64,000 nucleotides of DNA from Azadirachta indica. Lineage: Eukaryota > Streptophyta > Magnoliopsida > Sapindales > Meliaceae. The position numbers and the translations under genes were made by a program. The notes below the pieces were generated by a model. That model made no database searches. It was not told the DNA's origin and saw only the letters and a program-made list of their open reading frames with translations. Each line of letters begins with the position of its first letter. The stretch's first letter is position 1. Of the stretch, positions 47,081 through 59,800 are shown piece by piece. The stretch covers positions 6,872,913 to 6,936,912 of the forward strand of contig CM040450.1 of the NCBI GenBank assembly GCA_022749755.1, read 5' to 3'.

Positions 47081-48498
47081 ATCTTTATAATACTTAATTT
47101 ATAATATTTAATAAATAAAATAAGATATAAGTAATTGTTTATATTCAAATAAATAAAATAAATGTAAATAATATTAAAAATATAATAATAAAAGTCTATT
47201 AATAAAATATAGGAAAATGTAAAGAAATTATAGGGAAATATAAAGAAAGGCCATTAAATTTAAAGTTATATTTTCAATAACTTTTTTATAATTGAATATC
47301 ACTTAAAAGGTAAAAATTTTATTGTAAGATGATATCATCTTCAAAAACAATATTTTATTGTAACAGAATCTTATGATATTATCTTAAAGGAATAGAAATA
47401 ATTCTCTGTACAGTGCTTCACATGCCACCACATTTTGAGTTCAATTTGATAAAGTGCAGTTCGATAATAAGGTCAATTTAAGTTTTATTTTTTTCATAAT
47501 ATGCAATATATTTAACATTATATTATATATATTCAAACTCTTATACAAACTCTCGTATAAAAATTTATATACTTTTAACAATTAAAATTATATCTTACCT
47601 GTACATTAATTATTATGGATTAATTAAATATATTGTATTTATATAACTGAGTTTACTTAACTCTAATCTATATTTAATGAATTTTTAAAAAAATTACAAC
47701 TTCGTTCTATCGATCATTTCAAATAAAGACATGAAATTGGTAACCCTAATTTATTGATGGATTCATGTCAAATAAATTCTTATTAAATTACAATTCTTTT
47801 ATGAATTGGAGAGCCCTCTCCACTTCTATTCATTCATTCTTCTTCTTTGAAGACTAATGTTTAAAACCATCCTAACAGTTGCTTGTCTTCTTCTTGTTGG
47901 CTTTAATTACCTTATCGACAACTAAAACCTTAACAGTTTCCTCATCTTAATTAAAATATAAAATAATTTCTTCTTAATTATCATAATTGAATTAAAATAG
48001 TACCTCTATTGATTGTACTCTACATTGCTTAATTGTTTGTTTTCAATTTAAAATATAATTTGATTTGAATAATTTAAATATTTTAAAAGTGTTTTCTTTA
48101 ACTTAACACTAAAAACTTGATAATCAATTATGTTTAAATAAAATAAGTTAAAATTTTTAAGTTAATGCTGAAGTTTAAAATTTAAATAAGTTTTTTTAAT
48201 TATGATAAACTAACATACTCTTATAATTTTTTAATATTTCAAGTCTATCTTGATCATTTATGAGGATATGCTAGAGAAGATTACTAATTTTTTATATTTA
48301 TATTTAAACGTGATAAATAAAAATAAATATATTTTTTAATTTTAAATAAATATATTTAAACGTGATAAGATTACTAATTTTTTCTTGTAATCTTGTAATT
48401 TTAACAGTATTATTATTTTTTAAATATTAAATATCAAAACTATCAATATAAGATTGAAAATTTATCAAAAATCAGAAATCTTAATCGAATCAAGTTTA

Positions 48499-48588
48499 AT
48501 ATCGATCAAATATCTGCATTTAATTTGGGTAATATTTACTCTCATATCGATCAAATATCTGCATTTAATTTGGGTAATATTTACTCTC
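48499..48588. repeat. Exact tandem duplication of 45 bp
   Basis: 48,499-48,543 and 48,544-48,588 are identical (each begins ATATCGATCAAATATCTGCA and ends TATTTACTCTC). Perfect identity in fast-drifting intergenic DNA points to a recent event. Confidence 0.95.
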
Positions 48589-50664
48589 ATCAGAGAGAAA
48601 TTTGCCCTTACCTATAAAAAAATCTAACTGCATTGTAATACAGTAAACTACATAAAGAATAGTTAATAAATCCTACCTTTAGTGAAAGTCCTGTTTAAAA
48701 TGAGAATAAATTCTTTTTAATTTACCTCTTGATTAGTTAACTTGAATGATTACTCTATTATTATTTTAATACCAAACAAAATCTTAATTTTTTCAAAATT
48801 TTAAAGGTTTAATTTTTTTACAAGACGCTACTCGAAAATTGGGAGTCTGAAGTCAAGAATTTCACATAAAAATGAGATTTTGACTTATGTACTAAATAGA
48901 TAATTAATTAATTGAGTGGTGTCCAATTTCAATGCACGTATTTCATAATATATATTCAATACTTGTTTCATTGTTTGTGTCGGTTGGGTATATTCTTGCT
49001 TTCACCCTTTATTTACTAATTTAATCATTTGATTTCTTAAAGAGGCTTCATTAATTTCATGTACTTAATTAATTATTGCATTCAAAGTGTGCCCTTAATC
49101 AAGTTTAATTAGCTTAAGTATTTAAATCAATCTAATCCAGATTAAGAGGTTGGTTTCAAGTGTTAAGAAAATTATTTGTATTTATTAGTTATATATTTTA
49201 GCAATTTTTTTTTTAATAATGTTTAAAATGATTTTTAAAATGTTTCAAGGGTCATTTCAATTAATATATAATTTTGTTAACTTTAAGAACATCTTAAACA
49301 ATTAATTTTAAAAATCTTTATTGATATTAATCTAATTGTTTAAATTTATTATTATTATTATTATTACTACTATTTTATTATTATTATTGTTGTTGCTAAT
49401 GGACACCATATAATCACAATTATTGCAGCTTTCAGAAAAGGGGAAAAAAATCGCAATTATTGCTGGATTGGGCACTCATAGACCATGCACTAATAATTAA
49501 GCGCCAACTTTTCTTTTTGGACTATTCATAGATACTATATTTTTATTAATGTCACTCTCTATTTTAATTTTTTTTAATGTTTTAGTACATTGAATGATAT
49601 TTGTTTTAAAATAATATTAGTAAACAATCTCTTCGAGTTTTATTCATACAAATTATTATGACATTATATTATTAATATTATATGTTTTATATTTTTTATA
49701 AGGGTAAAAGAAAATAAAAAAAAAAAAATATATACAACAATAATATAATATTGTTACTGTACTCTTTTTTCTAGTATTCTTTATTTTGATGTGAACATCG
49801 TTACCGACCAAAACATTAAAATAAAAATATTCTTTTTTTTCTTATTTATATTTAATTTATAACTAAATTATAGATGACTTGATTATAAACGTTAAACATG
49901 AGAAGATTGATTTGTGAATTTAGATGTATACTTCAAATTTTTTTTATAAAAAATATAAAAAAGTACATTAACTTATTTTGAAAAACATAATAAAAAAATA
50001 ACTCATTCTTTCTTAAATCGATTTGATAGCGATATTTGTATTTTCAAACTCTTATACTTTTTGATTAGTTGAATTAATTAGAGCTCAGATATTTAAACTT
50101 AATTATATACTTATATCTTTTAGAATTTTTGCAAGTGATTCCTCAAATATCTAAAGAATAAAGATAGAAAACTCTTTTCATTTTGGTCTTCTAGTTGAGG
50201 GAATAAAGCCAAGGGCATCAATCAACCTTGCAAAATTAAAAATCAATATATTAATAATTAAGGATAAAGCATATTGTGTATATATATACATAATGAGGAG
50301 ATTTTTTTTGCAAAAGTAAATTTATATAATTAGAATTTAATTATTTAAATTTATATAATTAGAATTTAATTATTTATAGGATGGGTTTTAATATTTTAAT
50401 TAGGACATTGTAACCACTCTTATTGTCTTTATATATATATATTAGGACTCTGAAGTATTAAATCTTGTAATAATTAACAAAAATATGTATAAACATCATC
50501 ATTTAATTTATATACAACAATTATTCATATTGGATTCCTTTTTTTTTTTTCCCCAAGTGATTGATGGATTTTGTTGATTATGATTGTAAATGATGGGCAA
50601 TATCTAAGCCCCATATTTCAGATGTATCATTTCATATTTTTATTGGCTTTTGATTTCTCCAAAC

Positions 50665-50734
50665 ATCATATTGCTTTGTTTTCTTGTCATTCTACTATTA
50701 AAGGTAGAATGACAAGAAAACAAAGCAATATGAT
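50665..50734. repeat. Perfect 31-bp inverted repeat (hairpin) with 8-nt loop
   Basis: The arms 50,665-50,695 (ATCATATTGCTTTGTTTTCT..) and 50,704-50,734 (..AACAAAGCAATATGAT) are exact complements, separated by TATTAAAG. The perfect match of the whole stem suggests a recent templated snap-back copying event or a very young foldback insertion. It is shorter than a typical plant microRNA precursor. Confidence 0.95.
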
Positions 50735-51705
50735 ATATATTTATAAAATTATAAAATAATATAATATGTTATAAATTTTAAACATTTATTTTTTTATTAA
50801 AATTGAATAATTATTATAGTGATAATAATAAAGTGAAAGAAATTGAACATGTAGTATAAGTCTATCAGGCGGTCTCGTAAGAATGAGTTTATATAAATTT
50901 TCACAACATAGAACTCATTAATTGACTTTATAGAAAATAAACAATCTTATTTAGGAAGCAATAAAATTCCCTACACTTTTTAATTAATATATATTTATTA
51001 TTTAATTTTTAATTACATATAAATAATCTTAATAACTCCCTCATGTAATTCTAATAATATACATTTATTTCTTAAACTTTCAAGTGTATATATATATATA
51101 TATATGTTAGATTTTACACATTTTAACTCATCTCGCACACTAAATATGAAATTTACAAATTTGTCTTCCAAAATTAGTGCAAGAGGGAATCAACTCTTTA
51201 ACCTTTTACTTCTACAATAAAAAACCAAATCAACCAAAATATCTCACAAAGGTTATGTTTTAGTATAACATATAAAAAATTTTATAAATTTTTTTAGTCG
51301 ATCCCAATCAATTGTCAAGATCGAATAATATGCATCAATCTCTTAAACACTATATACATTTATTGTATATTACAAACTATTGAACTAATCTATATTTTTT
51401 TTCAAACTTAGTTAACATCGATTTATCAGTCATTATCACGTATGAAATATAGTCAAGTACTTAAAAGAAGGTAAAAAGAATAGCATCAAGTCTTGGCGTA
51501 GATGGGAAGATATAAAATTTGTCACTCCCCTAATGTGTAAATACATACAATATAAATGGTACAAAAAATGGTGCCTAATTTTGTCGTTATAAACAACAAA
51601 GGGCCCAATGCCACCTCCTCTATGCTTTCTTTCTCTTTGGCCGACACAATAGTGTGAATACTTGATAATATATATATCACCCTTTACTTTATTATTTTAT
51701 GCTCT

Positions 51706-51737
51706 ATTCTCTTCTCTTCTCTTCTCTTCTCTTCTCT
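51706..51737. repeat. (TTCTC)n microsatellite
   Basis: About six pentanucleotide repeats in the intergenic region. Confidence 0.9.
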
Positions 51738-52420
51738 TTTATAAAATATTTTCACAAAAATAGCAGTCCCATTCATGAATTATAGGTTAAAAATGATGTC
51801 AGTTTCATTTACTTTTTTCTTCTTTAATTAATTTCTTTGAGCAGATGAAAATATATTATTGTAATTTCTCTTATCTTTGCCATTTAGTTTACTTGTAAGG
51901 ACATATATATTAAATTCTTCTGAATCTGATAACCCAATGTGTCACGGGAAGCACAGGCATATCAAAACAACAGTGAACCTAGAATCTGATTTTCTGCTCC
52001 CTTATCAAATGGTGAAGAAGAAGTAGGGTAATTTGATCATAAGAATTTCTGTAGAAGTAATATTATCAGTTTCTGTAGAAATATAACCAAATTTATGATT
52101 TTAGCCGTAAAATATTTTACAAGATAGATACTTGCATGTATGATGATATATTTTTTTGGTAAAGTCTCTTTTATTGTCAATTATTGTTCCGATTATACCA
52201 AAAATGGTATCAAAACCAACCTAAAGAAGAGGATTATGAGGTACTTAAGAAGCTATAATATAAACTTTTACAATATTCCATTTTGATAAGAGTGGATTAA
52301 TCACAAGGTTATGGAGTTATATAGTTATGATGAAATCAAACACTAAGGTCCCATATGGGATACTAGATGACCCACTTTACGTAATGAATTTCAGAGGTTT
52401 TCAAACAAACAATTACTCAC

Positions 52421-52507
52421 CCTTTGATCCAGAAAATTGACTGTATCATAATATCTGACCCACTTTGATCCTCCAGCAGGCCCTGGAAACTGATCAGGAC
52501 TACCAAC
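52421..52507 (-). other. Isolated exon-like segment
   Basis: The minus strand has a TTTCCAG acceptor, 87 nt open in phase 0 (VGSPDQFPGPAGGSKWVRYY followed by DTVNFLDQR), and a GG|GTGAGT donor. Base composition and codon use are coding-like against the AT-rich surroundings. I found no neighbouring exons on either side and do not recognise the peptide. It may be a captured or orphaned exon, or part of a gene whose other exons I missed. Confidence 0.4.
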
Positions 52508-52734
52508 CTGGAAATATGAACTGGTAAAAAGCACACGATTTTGGGGTAATCCAACAATGATATATGCTTTAAAGGCAGAGACAGAAATACATGTAGCTTT
52601 CAATGAGGAAAGAGGAATTAATTTCAGCACAAAATACTGTGCAAATTTGTATAGGAAAACACATTTAAGAGCCACCCATCTACCCCTTGTAGTTAGTAGT
52701 ACATGACCTCATCTTCTTTCCAGAGCTTTTCCAA

Positions 52735-52736
<2 letters not shown>

Positions 52737-52779
<43 letters not shown>
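52737..52779. repeat. (AT)n microsatellite upstream of the XTH gene
   Basis: About 21 AT repeats lie roughly 300 bp before the XTH start codon. Confidence 0.9.
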
Positions 52780-52781
<2 letters not shown>

Positions 52782-53011
52782 ACCTGCAAAGTTAACAGGT
52801 TTTCTCATAAATAATTGGAATGGAAGTAGTTGTCAATTTCTGATATATAGCTCAATTTTTTTATACATGGTTTTATAAGTTCGTTCATTTTTCATCATTT
52901 TCTTATTTTTTTACCAATTTGATGAAGAAGGCCCACTAATCTTCTTATTAGTAGCAAAATTGTACTGCCATACTCTTTCTTCCATAGCTGCCTTCTGCTC
53001 TCTGACCCTGC

Positions 53012-53022
53012 ATTTATACTCA
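53012..53022 (+). promoter_or_regulatory. Possible TATA-like box of the XTH gene
   Basis: ATTTATACTC lies about 55 bp before the start codon, followed by a CA-rich leader. The spacing leaves a very short 5' leader, so this is tentative. Confidence 0.3.
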
Positions 53023-53072
53023 CACAATCATTCTACTTTTCTACACAGTTGTTTTTTTTTTCTTTCTTCTTC

Positions 53073-55075
53073 ATGGCTTTCTTTCTCTTGCTTGTTCTAA
53101 GCCTCATGATTCCTTCCACCAATGCTTATTGGCCACCTTCTCCTGGATACTGGCCAAGTTCCAAGTTCAGGTCCATGAGTTTCTACAAAGGATTCAGAAA
53201 TCTTTGGGGTCCTCAGCACCAAAGAGTTGACCAAAATGCATTAACAATCTGGCTTGATAGTACCTCAGGTCTTACTGAGTACTATAATTTTTTATTTCTG
53301 GGATGAATTTCTTTTGGTTTTTATGCTTCGCTCTGAAGTGGGTTTCTGATTTTGATCTCCATTGCTTGATTTCTGATAACAGGAAGTGGATTCAAGTCAG
53401 TGAAGCCTTTCAGGTCTGGCTACTTTGGAGCATCCATTAAGCTTCAACCTGGTTACACTGCAGGAGTGATAACAGCTTTTTATGTGAGGATTAATTGAAC
53501 AAACTTTTTCAATCTAGTACTTAAATTTCACACAAAATATTTTCTGGAAACAAAATTTGATCTCTTAGTATAATCAGTTGGTTAATATGATTGTATCACA
53601 TGTATATGGCAGCTATCCAACGATGAAGCTCATCCAGGGCACCATGATGAAGTAGACATGGAGTTTCTTGGAACAACATTTGGGAAGCCATATACATTAC
53701 AGACTAATGTTTACATTAGAGGAAGCGGGGATGGAAGAATTATTGGGAGAGAGATGAAATTTCATTTATGGTTTGATCCCACCAAAGATTTTCACCATTA
53801 TGCTATTCTATGGAGTCCTAAGGAGCTCATGTAAGTAAATTAATCATTAATTATCCCTTTAATAAATTGAAAATATTGGCTTAACATGTAAATAATGTTT
53901 CTGTTGCAAAATGAAAATGAAACTTAAAAATTATATTATATTTTGAAGTTATTTTTTGTAGATATAAAAATAGTGGTAAATATTGTGTCTAATACTTAAA
54001 ATTGTAATGAACTGTCTTAATTATTGTTAAGTCATATCAGGGGTTGCTATTTATGAAAAGCTTTTTGCATTTGCACATTAAAAAAAAGGAAAAAGAAAAG
54101 AAAAAATATAAATAATGGTTGGATGATATAATAATTATGCTTGAATTTTTTCTCTTTGGCTGTGAAGGGTAGTTGCTTTTGAGCTTTCAATAATTAATCA
54201 CAGGATCATGCCCATGAAAAACGTGTAGAAAAAGATAGGTGCTATGATAGTCCTTCACTAAATTCAAAGAAAGCCCAAGTAATAATAATAATATTAATAA
54301 TAATAAATCTACTAAAACAACTCTTTTTTTTCAATTTTTTTTTTAATTGTAATGTTTTGCAGACTTTTTGAATCAAAATGCTTAATTTTTTTCTATTATT
54401 TGTAAAAATAAAAATAATCGAGCACTATTATTAAAAATCATAAGTTTCTTTTAATTATTTGTGAGAATATAAATCGCTCGATTAAATATAAATATCAATT
54501 ATTATGATATTTAACTTATAAATAATATGATGCTAAAAAAAATATAAAGAAAATCTACATCAAACGGAATGGGGATACAAAATCTATATAATAAAATTTT
54601 TGAAGGGAGATTAAATAATTAAATGTAATAGAAGCACGCAAAAAAAATATATTTATTTTGGTTATGGTAGATAAATATTTTTATTGATTTTTATCATTAC
54701 AGATTCTTGGTTGATGATATTCCTATACGGAGGTATCCAAGGAAGAGTGCCGCAACATTTCCTTTAAGGCCAATGTGGGTATATGGTTCAATATGGGACG
54801 CCTCATCCTGGGCTACTGAAGATGGAAAATACAAAGCTGATTATAGATACCAGCCCTTCGTTGCTAGGTACACCAATTTCAAAGCAACTGGTTGCACCGC
54901 CTATGCTCCGGCATGGTGCCGCCCCGTCTCCGCCTCTCCATACCGCTCCGGCAGGCTGAGCCGGCAGCAGTACTGGGCTATGAGATGGGTGCAACGCCAC
55001 CATTTGGTGTATAACTATTGCAGGGACCGGAAGAGAGACCATTCCTTAACACCTGAGTGTTGGAGTAGACACTAA
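53073..55075 (+). CDS. Xyloglucan endotransglucosylase/hydrolase, group III (XTH31/32-like)
   Basis: This enzyme cuts xyloglucan in the cell wall and either rejoins the end to another chain or hydrolyses it. Four exons: 53,073-53,268; 53,383-53,483; 53,613-53,830; 54,703-55,075, with GT-AG introns. They sum to 888 nt, a 295-residue protein, full length for the family. A signal peptide (hydrophobic [18 protein letters not shown]) precedes [12 protein letters not shown]. The GH16 active site reads [10 protein letters not shown], with nucleophile Glu112, helper Asp114 and acid/base Glu116. The C-terminal XET domain has paired cysteines ([18 protein letters not shown]). The long preserved match to the XTH31/32 branch ([36 protein letters not shown]) supports the subgroup, whose members lean toward hydrolase activity in other plants. 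The start is the ATG at 53,073, directly before the signal peptide. The last intron is long (872 nt). Confidence 0.95.
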
Positions 55076-55079
55076 GAGT

Positions 55080-56265
55080 CACACTCACTTGTATGTTCAA
55101 TTGTTTTTCTATTTGTGTTTTTGGTTTTCTGGAAAAGAGTGTGTTGAGAGATGGGTGGAATGTTTGTTTATTTATTTTTGTAATGGTGTACAAAAATAGG
55201 TTACAAAATTACGAGGGGAAGAAGGGGAATAATAAATCAAGGAGAGCAGGGGGGAATTGGGATTGATCTGATATAAAATTGATGAATGAGCCAAAAGAAT
55301 CGGTTCATAATTTGGCCACCCGAAAAAGAAAATAAAAGGGATGAAGCCATGTCGGTTTGTGTTATCTCTTGTCCGTCTAAATAAAAAAAAGAAAAAGCAT
55401 TTGTTTTGGTTTTTTACATAAAATGTCTCTCAAAAAAGCCACGAAAATTGGGTCGCGTTGCAAGTATACACACATCAATAAATTCTTTCGATGAAGAGAA
55501 ATGGAAATGGAACAAATGCTAATAATCACTCAAAAGGGTCCTTTGAGAAGTATATAAAATTGTAATTACATGAGAAAGGGCCATTGCAGACATGTGAACA
55601 AACAGTTAATATTGAAATGGTTAGAGTTTTGAATGGAAAGGAAGAAGAATATTGTAACAAAGATGATTTAATCGATTTTGAATGGAACTAGTACTAAAGA
55701 TGCTTTTCTATTAAAGAATTAAATATAATATTGCAAAAGGAAAGCCAATAATGGGCGAATGAGACAGATGGGGTCGTTGATGAGCAGCTTTTGAACTTTA
55801 AATGGAAGGAAAATGTTGGAACAATGCCCAACTGACAGTTGCATGTGTATATTTATGGCTAAGCCAATGTCCAAATGTTAAAAATATTATCTCACTACTG
55901 CTGGTCAGTTCTTTTGGCAGAACTTGATGATCGAGCAATGTTTGGTTCCACTTCTGACTAGTCACCGATGCCCCTTCGTTCTTTCCTCTTTTTTGTTTTA
56001 ACACATATAACATATAATATGTAAATTTATCTCTCTATTGCCATGGGGGCTGGTGCTGAAGAACTCGCCCCCACTTAACGTGAGTTGAGTCCTATCAACT
56101 TCGGCTGGTAGAGTTTTCCTATTTCGAGTATAGATTTCTGGTCCTACGTGCGGTGTAATTCTGGTTATTTCGAAAAAGGGCAAAATTTCTGAGTAGAATT
56201 GCAATGTGAAAATAAGATGGAATTCGTCAAACAATATGTTTATGTTAAACTTTTTCGCAAAGCAA
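55080..56265. other. Intergenic DNA between XTH and tRNA-Tyr
   Basis: The first few hundred bases are likely XTH 3' untranslated sequence. I see no other gene. The open frames here are short and lack coding character. Confidence 0.5.
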
Positions 56266-56272
56266 GCAACAA

Positions 56273-56362
56273 CCGACCTTAGCTCAGTTGGTAGAGCGGA
56301 GGACTGTAGTTGTAATCAAACAGACAATCCTTAGGTCGCTGGTTCGAATCCGGCAGGTCGGA
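56273..56362 (+). tRNA. tRNA-Tyr (GUA) with a 17-nt intron
   Basis: The acceptor stem CCGACCT pairs with AGGTCGG (56,355-56,361), followed by discriminator A. The D arm (GCTCAGTTGGTAGAGC) matches the A box, and the T arm (GCTGGTTCGAATCCGGC) matches the B box. The anticodon stem GAGGA pairs with TCCTT, and the anticodon GTA is at 56,306-56,308. The intron (56,310-56,326) sits right after position 37, as in all plant nuclear tRNA-Tyr genes. CAA-rich sequence just upstream (AAGCAACAA) and a T-rich tract downstream (ATTTTATCTTTTTT) fit RNA polymerase III start and stop signals. CCA is not encoded. Confidence 0.97.
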
Positions 56363-56819
56363 ATTTTATCTTTTTTGCTGTGATCACCCGGTGGTCATTA
56401 AGAAACCAATAAAATTGAATTCTATTTTTGTTTTCTGATAACCAAAAATTGAAGTTGGAACCTCTTTAATTTGCACAAATAAAGACAATTATCGACAATA
56501 AATAAATGCAAGAATTACATGATACATTCTTCTATCTTAAGTAGATACTAGCAAAGATAAATGACTTAAAAAGACTAATCTGAACATCATGTGGAGATGA
56601 TACATTATCATTCACAATATTGTCTTATATAAAAACAGACGGAATCTATGGCCTCATTTTACGCGAGGAACAGGTTGATTTACCTCTTGTGCACTTGAAA
56701 AACCTGCAGAGGACAAGATAATGGAGCTTATTCCAAAACCATATTACCAATCTCATAACTATTTAATAATGGTTACTTCTTAGCTGCTATAAACACATCG
56801 GCAAAATGAATTTACCATC

Positions 56820-59800
56820 TTATGAGTGGCAAGTATTATAAAGTTGTAACGCATCCTCACTTAAACAGCAAAGTAAACCTTGGTTGTGGGCATGTATATA
56901 CTTTGCATCACGTATAGGATGATTCTGTGATTTAAGATGCTGAACAACCGAAAAAGTTGGCAGCTCTTGCAATATCAATTCATTGGTAACTTCTTCCCCA
57001 GATGCAAATAACTGCTTCTGATTCTCTAAGTGTATAATGGTCGATTTTGGCAATCGAATATCGTTTACAATGGTACATGAAGAACCCAACTTCTGGTAAC
57101 AGTTGCTGACTTTCTTCAACAGAACTCGGGATCCCTGTATCCCTTGTCCAATCATAGGGGGAGTTAATACAGGTTGCGAAGAAGCTATCTCATTGGAAAT
57201 TTCAACTCTGGGACGAAATGAAGCAACAATGTCATCACTGCTTGAACAATAAGCAAGAGAAATGCAAACTCCTTGATTTTCTGTTTCAGCAACCAGATGT
57301 GACCTTCAACACAGTCAATCAAAAATTTTTGTCAGTACTCTGCCCAGCAACAACCGAATTAAGAGAAAATTTCCAAGTTATTGCTTTGCAATAACGTCAG
57401 CCTTAAAGAATAAATAAACAATAGAAACTATGTTCAAATACTCAAACAGTGTGCAAATAACTTTTCAAAATTTTCATCTACTTTTCTTCTTATAATCATT
57501 TTTTTTAACTTATCACACATCCTATCCTTACCCTACCCCTTCCCAAACACAGACACAAATCAAATCAAATCTCACCCAGGAATTGTATGAAAGGGATCAA
57601 CTGTAAGAGATTTAACCAACTTGAGTATTTCCTTGGAGAGATTTCTTCAACTTATGCCACTTACACTTTAACTCACTTGAAAAAAATGATTAGTGACAAC
57701 CACTTGTTCTTAATTGTCATGCAGGCAATACAAAAAAAGCCCCGGCCATCGACAATAATGAGATTTTCAAAAGTTCAAGGTATTTAATTGAGCACATTTG
57801 TGAAGCTAGTAGATATTGTTCAAAGGACTTTAATCAAGTTAAAAAAAAATTAATACGAAATACAAACAGATAGTGGAGTGAAACCAAAAGAGTCAATTAA
57901 ATGAATGATACATCATGTAGCAATGACATAACACAGTCACATCCCTTCTTATGTGATGTATTACTCTGCATTTAGGAAGGAATCATAGTAGAATTTCTAA
58001 TTGTAACCTAAACATCCAAAAATAGTTCTTTTAAAGAGTAGATAATGAGTTACATGTAAAACAAAGAAAAGAGAACTGCAAATGCACATAAAAGCACATA
58101 TAACCTCTGACACCCACAATTTAACTAATTCTTCAGGTTCCCGCATAAAAGTTTATAATAATTCTTCCCCACATAAAAATCACAACATTTCTTAAGGTCA
58201 TAGTAGCAACAAAATAAACTCTTCGTATAATCTTATGGAACTTCTAAAGGCATTTTGGTTTGACAAAATATTTCTTAATTCGGTCATCCTGCTTGAATTA
58301 GAGTTTTTGAAGAATACAATATTAACTTTGAAAAAAAGTAAAAGTCAAAATTTAAGTGTTATCCACTGAAACAAAAATTATGATGTCCCAAAAATTTAAC
58401 TTCAGAAACAAGTTTTGTCTATTTGTAGATATATATTTGGAGCAACTGGCAGTCATGGGAGTTCAATTTAAATGCTTATCTAATAGCCATAAACTCTGAA
58501 TATAAGAATCATTTAAATAAACTCCAATTTAACTGAGAAAATGCATTAAATTGATGAAATAGTTGCTTATATAAATATGGGATCCTCTACAAGATTCCAT
58601 TTCAAAAGAAGATTATTTTCTAAGTTGGCAGACAAGGAGGTTATGATGTTGGGAATTTTGAGTACAGACTAGAAGAAGACGAAAAAGATTCCACTAATGA
58701 TTACTTTTGAAAAAACATGTGCATTTATATATAACCCTATTATTAAAATGGAAATTGGCAACTCTGAGTTCTATAAGGCTATATATATATATTTTTCCTT
58801 TTTCCTCCTTATTCCACGATCATTTTCTTTCTTCCTTTTTTACACACTCTCTCTCTCTCTCTCTCTCATCATTTATTTTCTTCGTTAACTTGTGCACACT
58901 AGAAAATAGTGATATTTGATTTCAACCCAAATGACTAAATCCAATTAAAAGCTACAAATCTTCAAAATCCATAAGACCCAAACGGATTTGGTGATAAATT
59001 AAAAGACAAAAGAAACATCATGCTCAAAACACAAGACACAAGCCCACCTTTCTTCACCACCAACAAAATTCCACTCACACATGCCAACTGAAGAAGCAGA
59101 TAGGAGTGTTGTAACACCAGGACGTGCAAGAGAGTGTATAGTATGAATTGGATTACATGATGGCCCATTCAATGATACCAATGGCCTCACAGTTTGACGG
59201 ATATCAAAAACTAAAAGTGATCCATCCTGCAAGAAAGAAAAGTAGAAGGTCAGTACAACCTACCTAAACTCAACCGTGTTGAGAATAATAAGGGTCACAC
59301 CTGTAGTCCAGCATATATATGGTGTGCATTGTTGAAATCCCATGCACATGACCAAGCAGCAGCCTGAAAATACAATGTCAATATGTAGAAAACTGAGTTG
59401 GAGATTTGTCATTAACAACAGGAATAACTTCTAGCAACAAAAATCCAATGCTTCTCCCTTCTTTCACTGAATTTCTCAAGACAATTGTTTTGGAAAAATT
59501 AACACACACATACATACAAGTAAATAAGATTTGTTAAATACTTATCAAAAATACCAAATTGCAAAGCTATTTGAATGCATGAAAGATTTGTTAAATACTT
59601 ATCAAATCACAAAGGATAATATTATAACCAAAATGGCAGGAAAGAAGAATATGATTTCTGAACCAAATAGCAAGATCTTTAAAAAAAAAAAGAACTGTAA
59701 TCCTGAGTTGAATTCTCACCGGAAGATCATAATTTAGAATGACATTGTTGCTTTCCATACTGTAGTAAATTAAAAAGAAACTCAATGAGAAAAATAGCAA

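Larger units (their letters stand above)
47080..52390. other. Gene-poor AT-rich intergenic region
   Basis: No coding frame with recognisable content was found on either strand over 5.3 kb. It contains simple sequence (ATT/TTA runs near 49,340-49,390 and a TTCTC run at 51,706-51,737), an exact 45-bp tandem duplication, a roughly 28-bp tandem duplication near 50,318-50,374, and a perfect hairpin at 50,665-50,734. Confidence 0.6.

Noticed and set aside
50665..50734. Hairpin as a microRNA precursor
   Set aside because: The stem is fully paired over only 31 bp with an 8-nt loop and lacks the mismatches and length usual for plant precursors.
54803..55193. Minus-strand open frames across the last XTH exon
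   Set aside because: They are antisense to the conserved XTH C-terminal domain and have no recognisable content.
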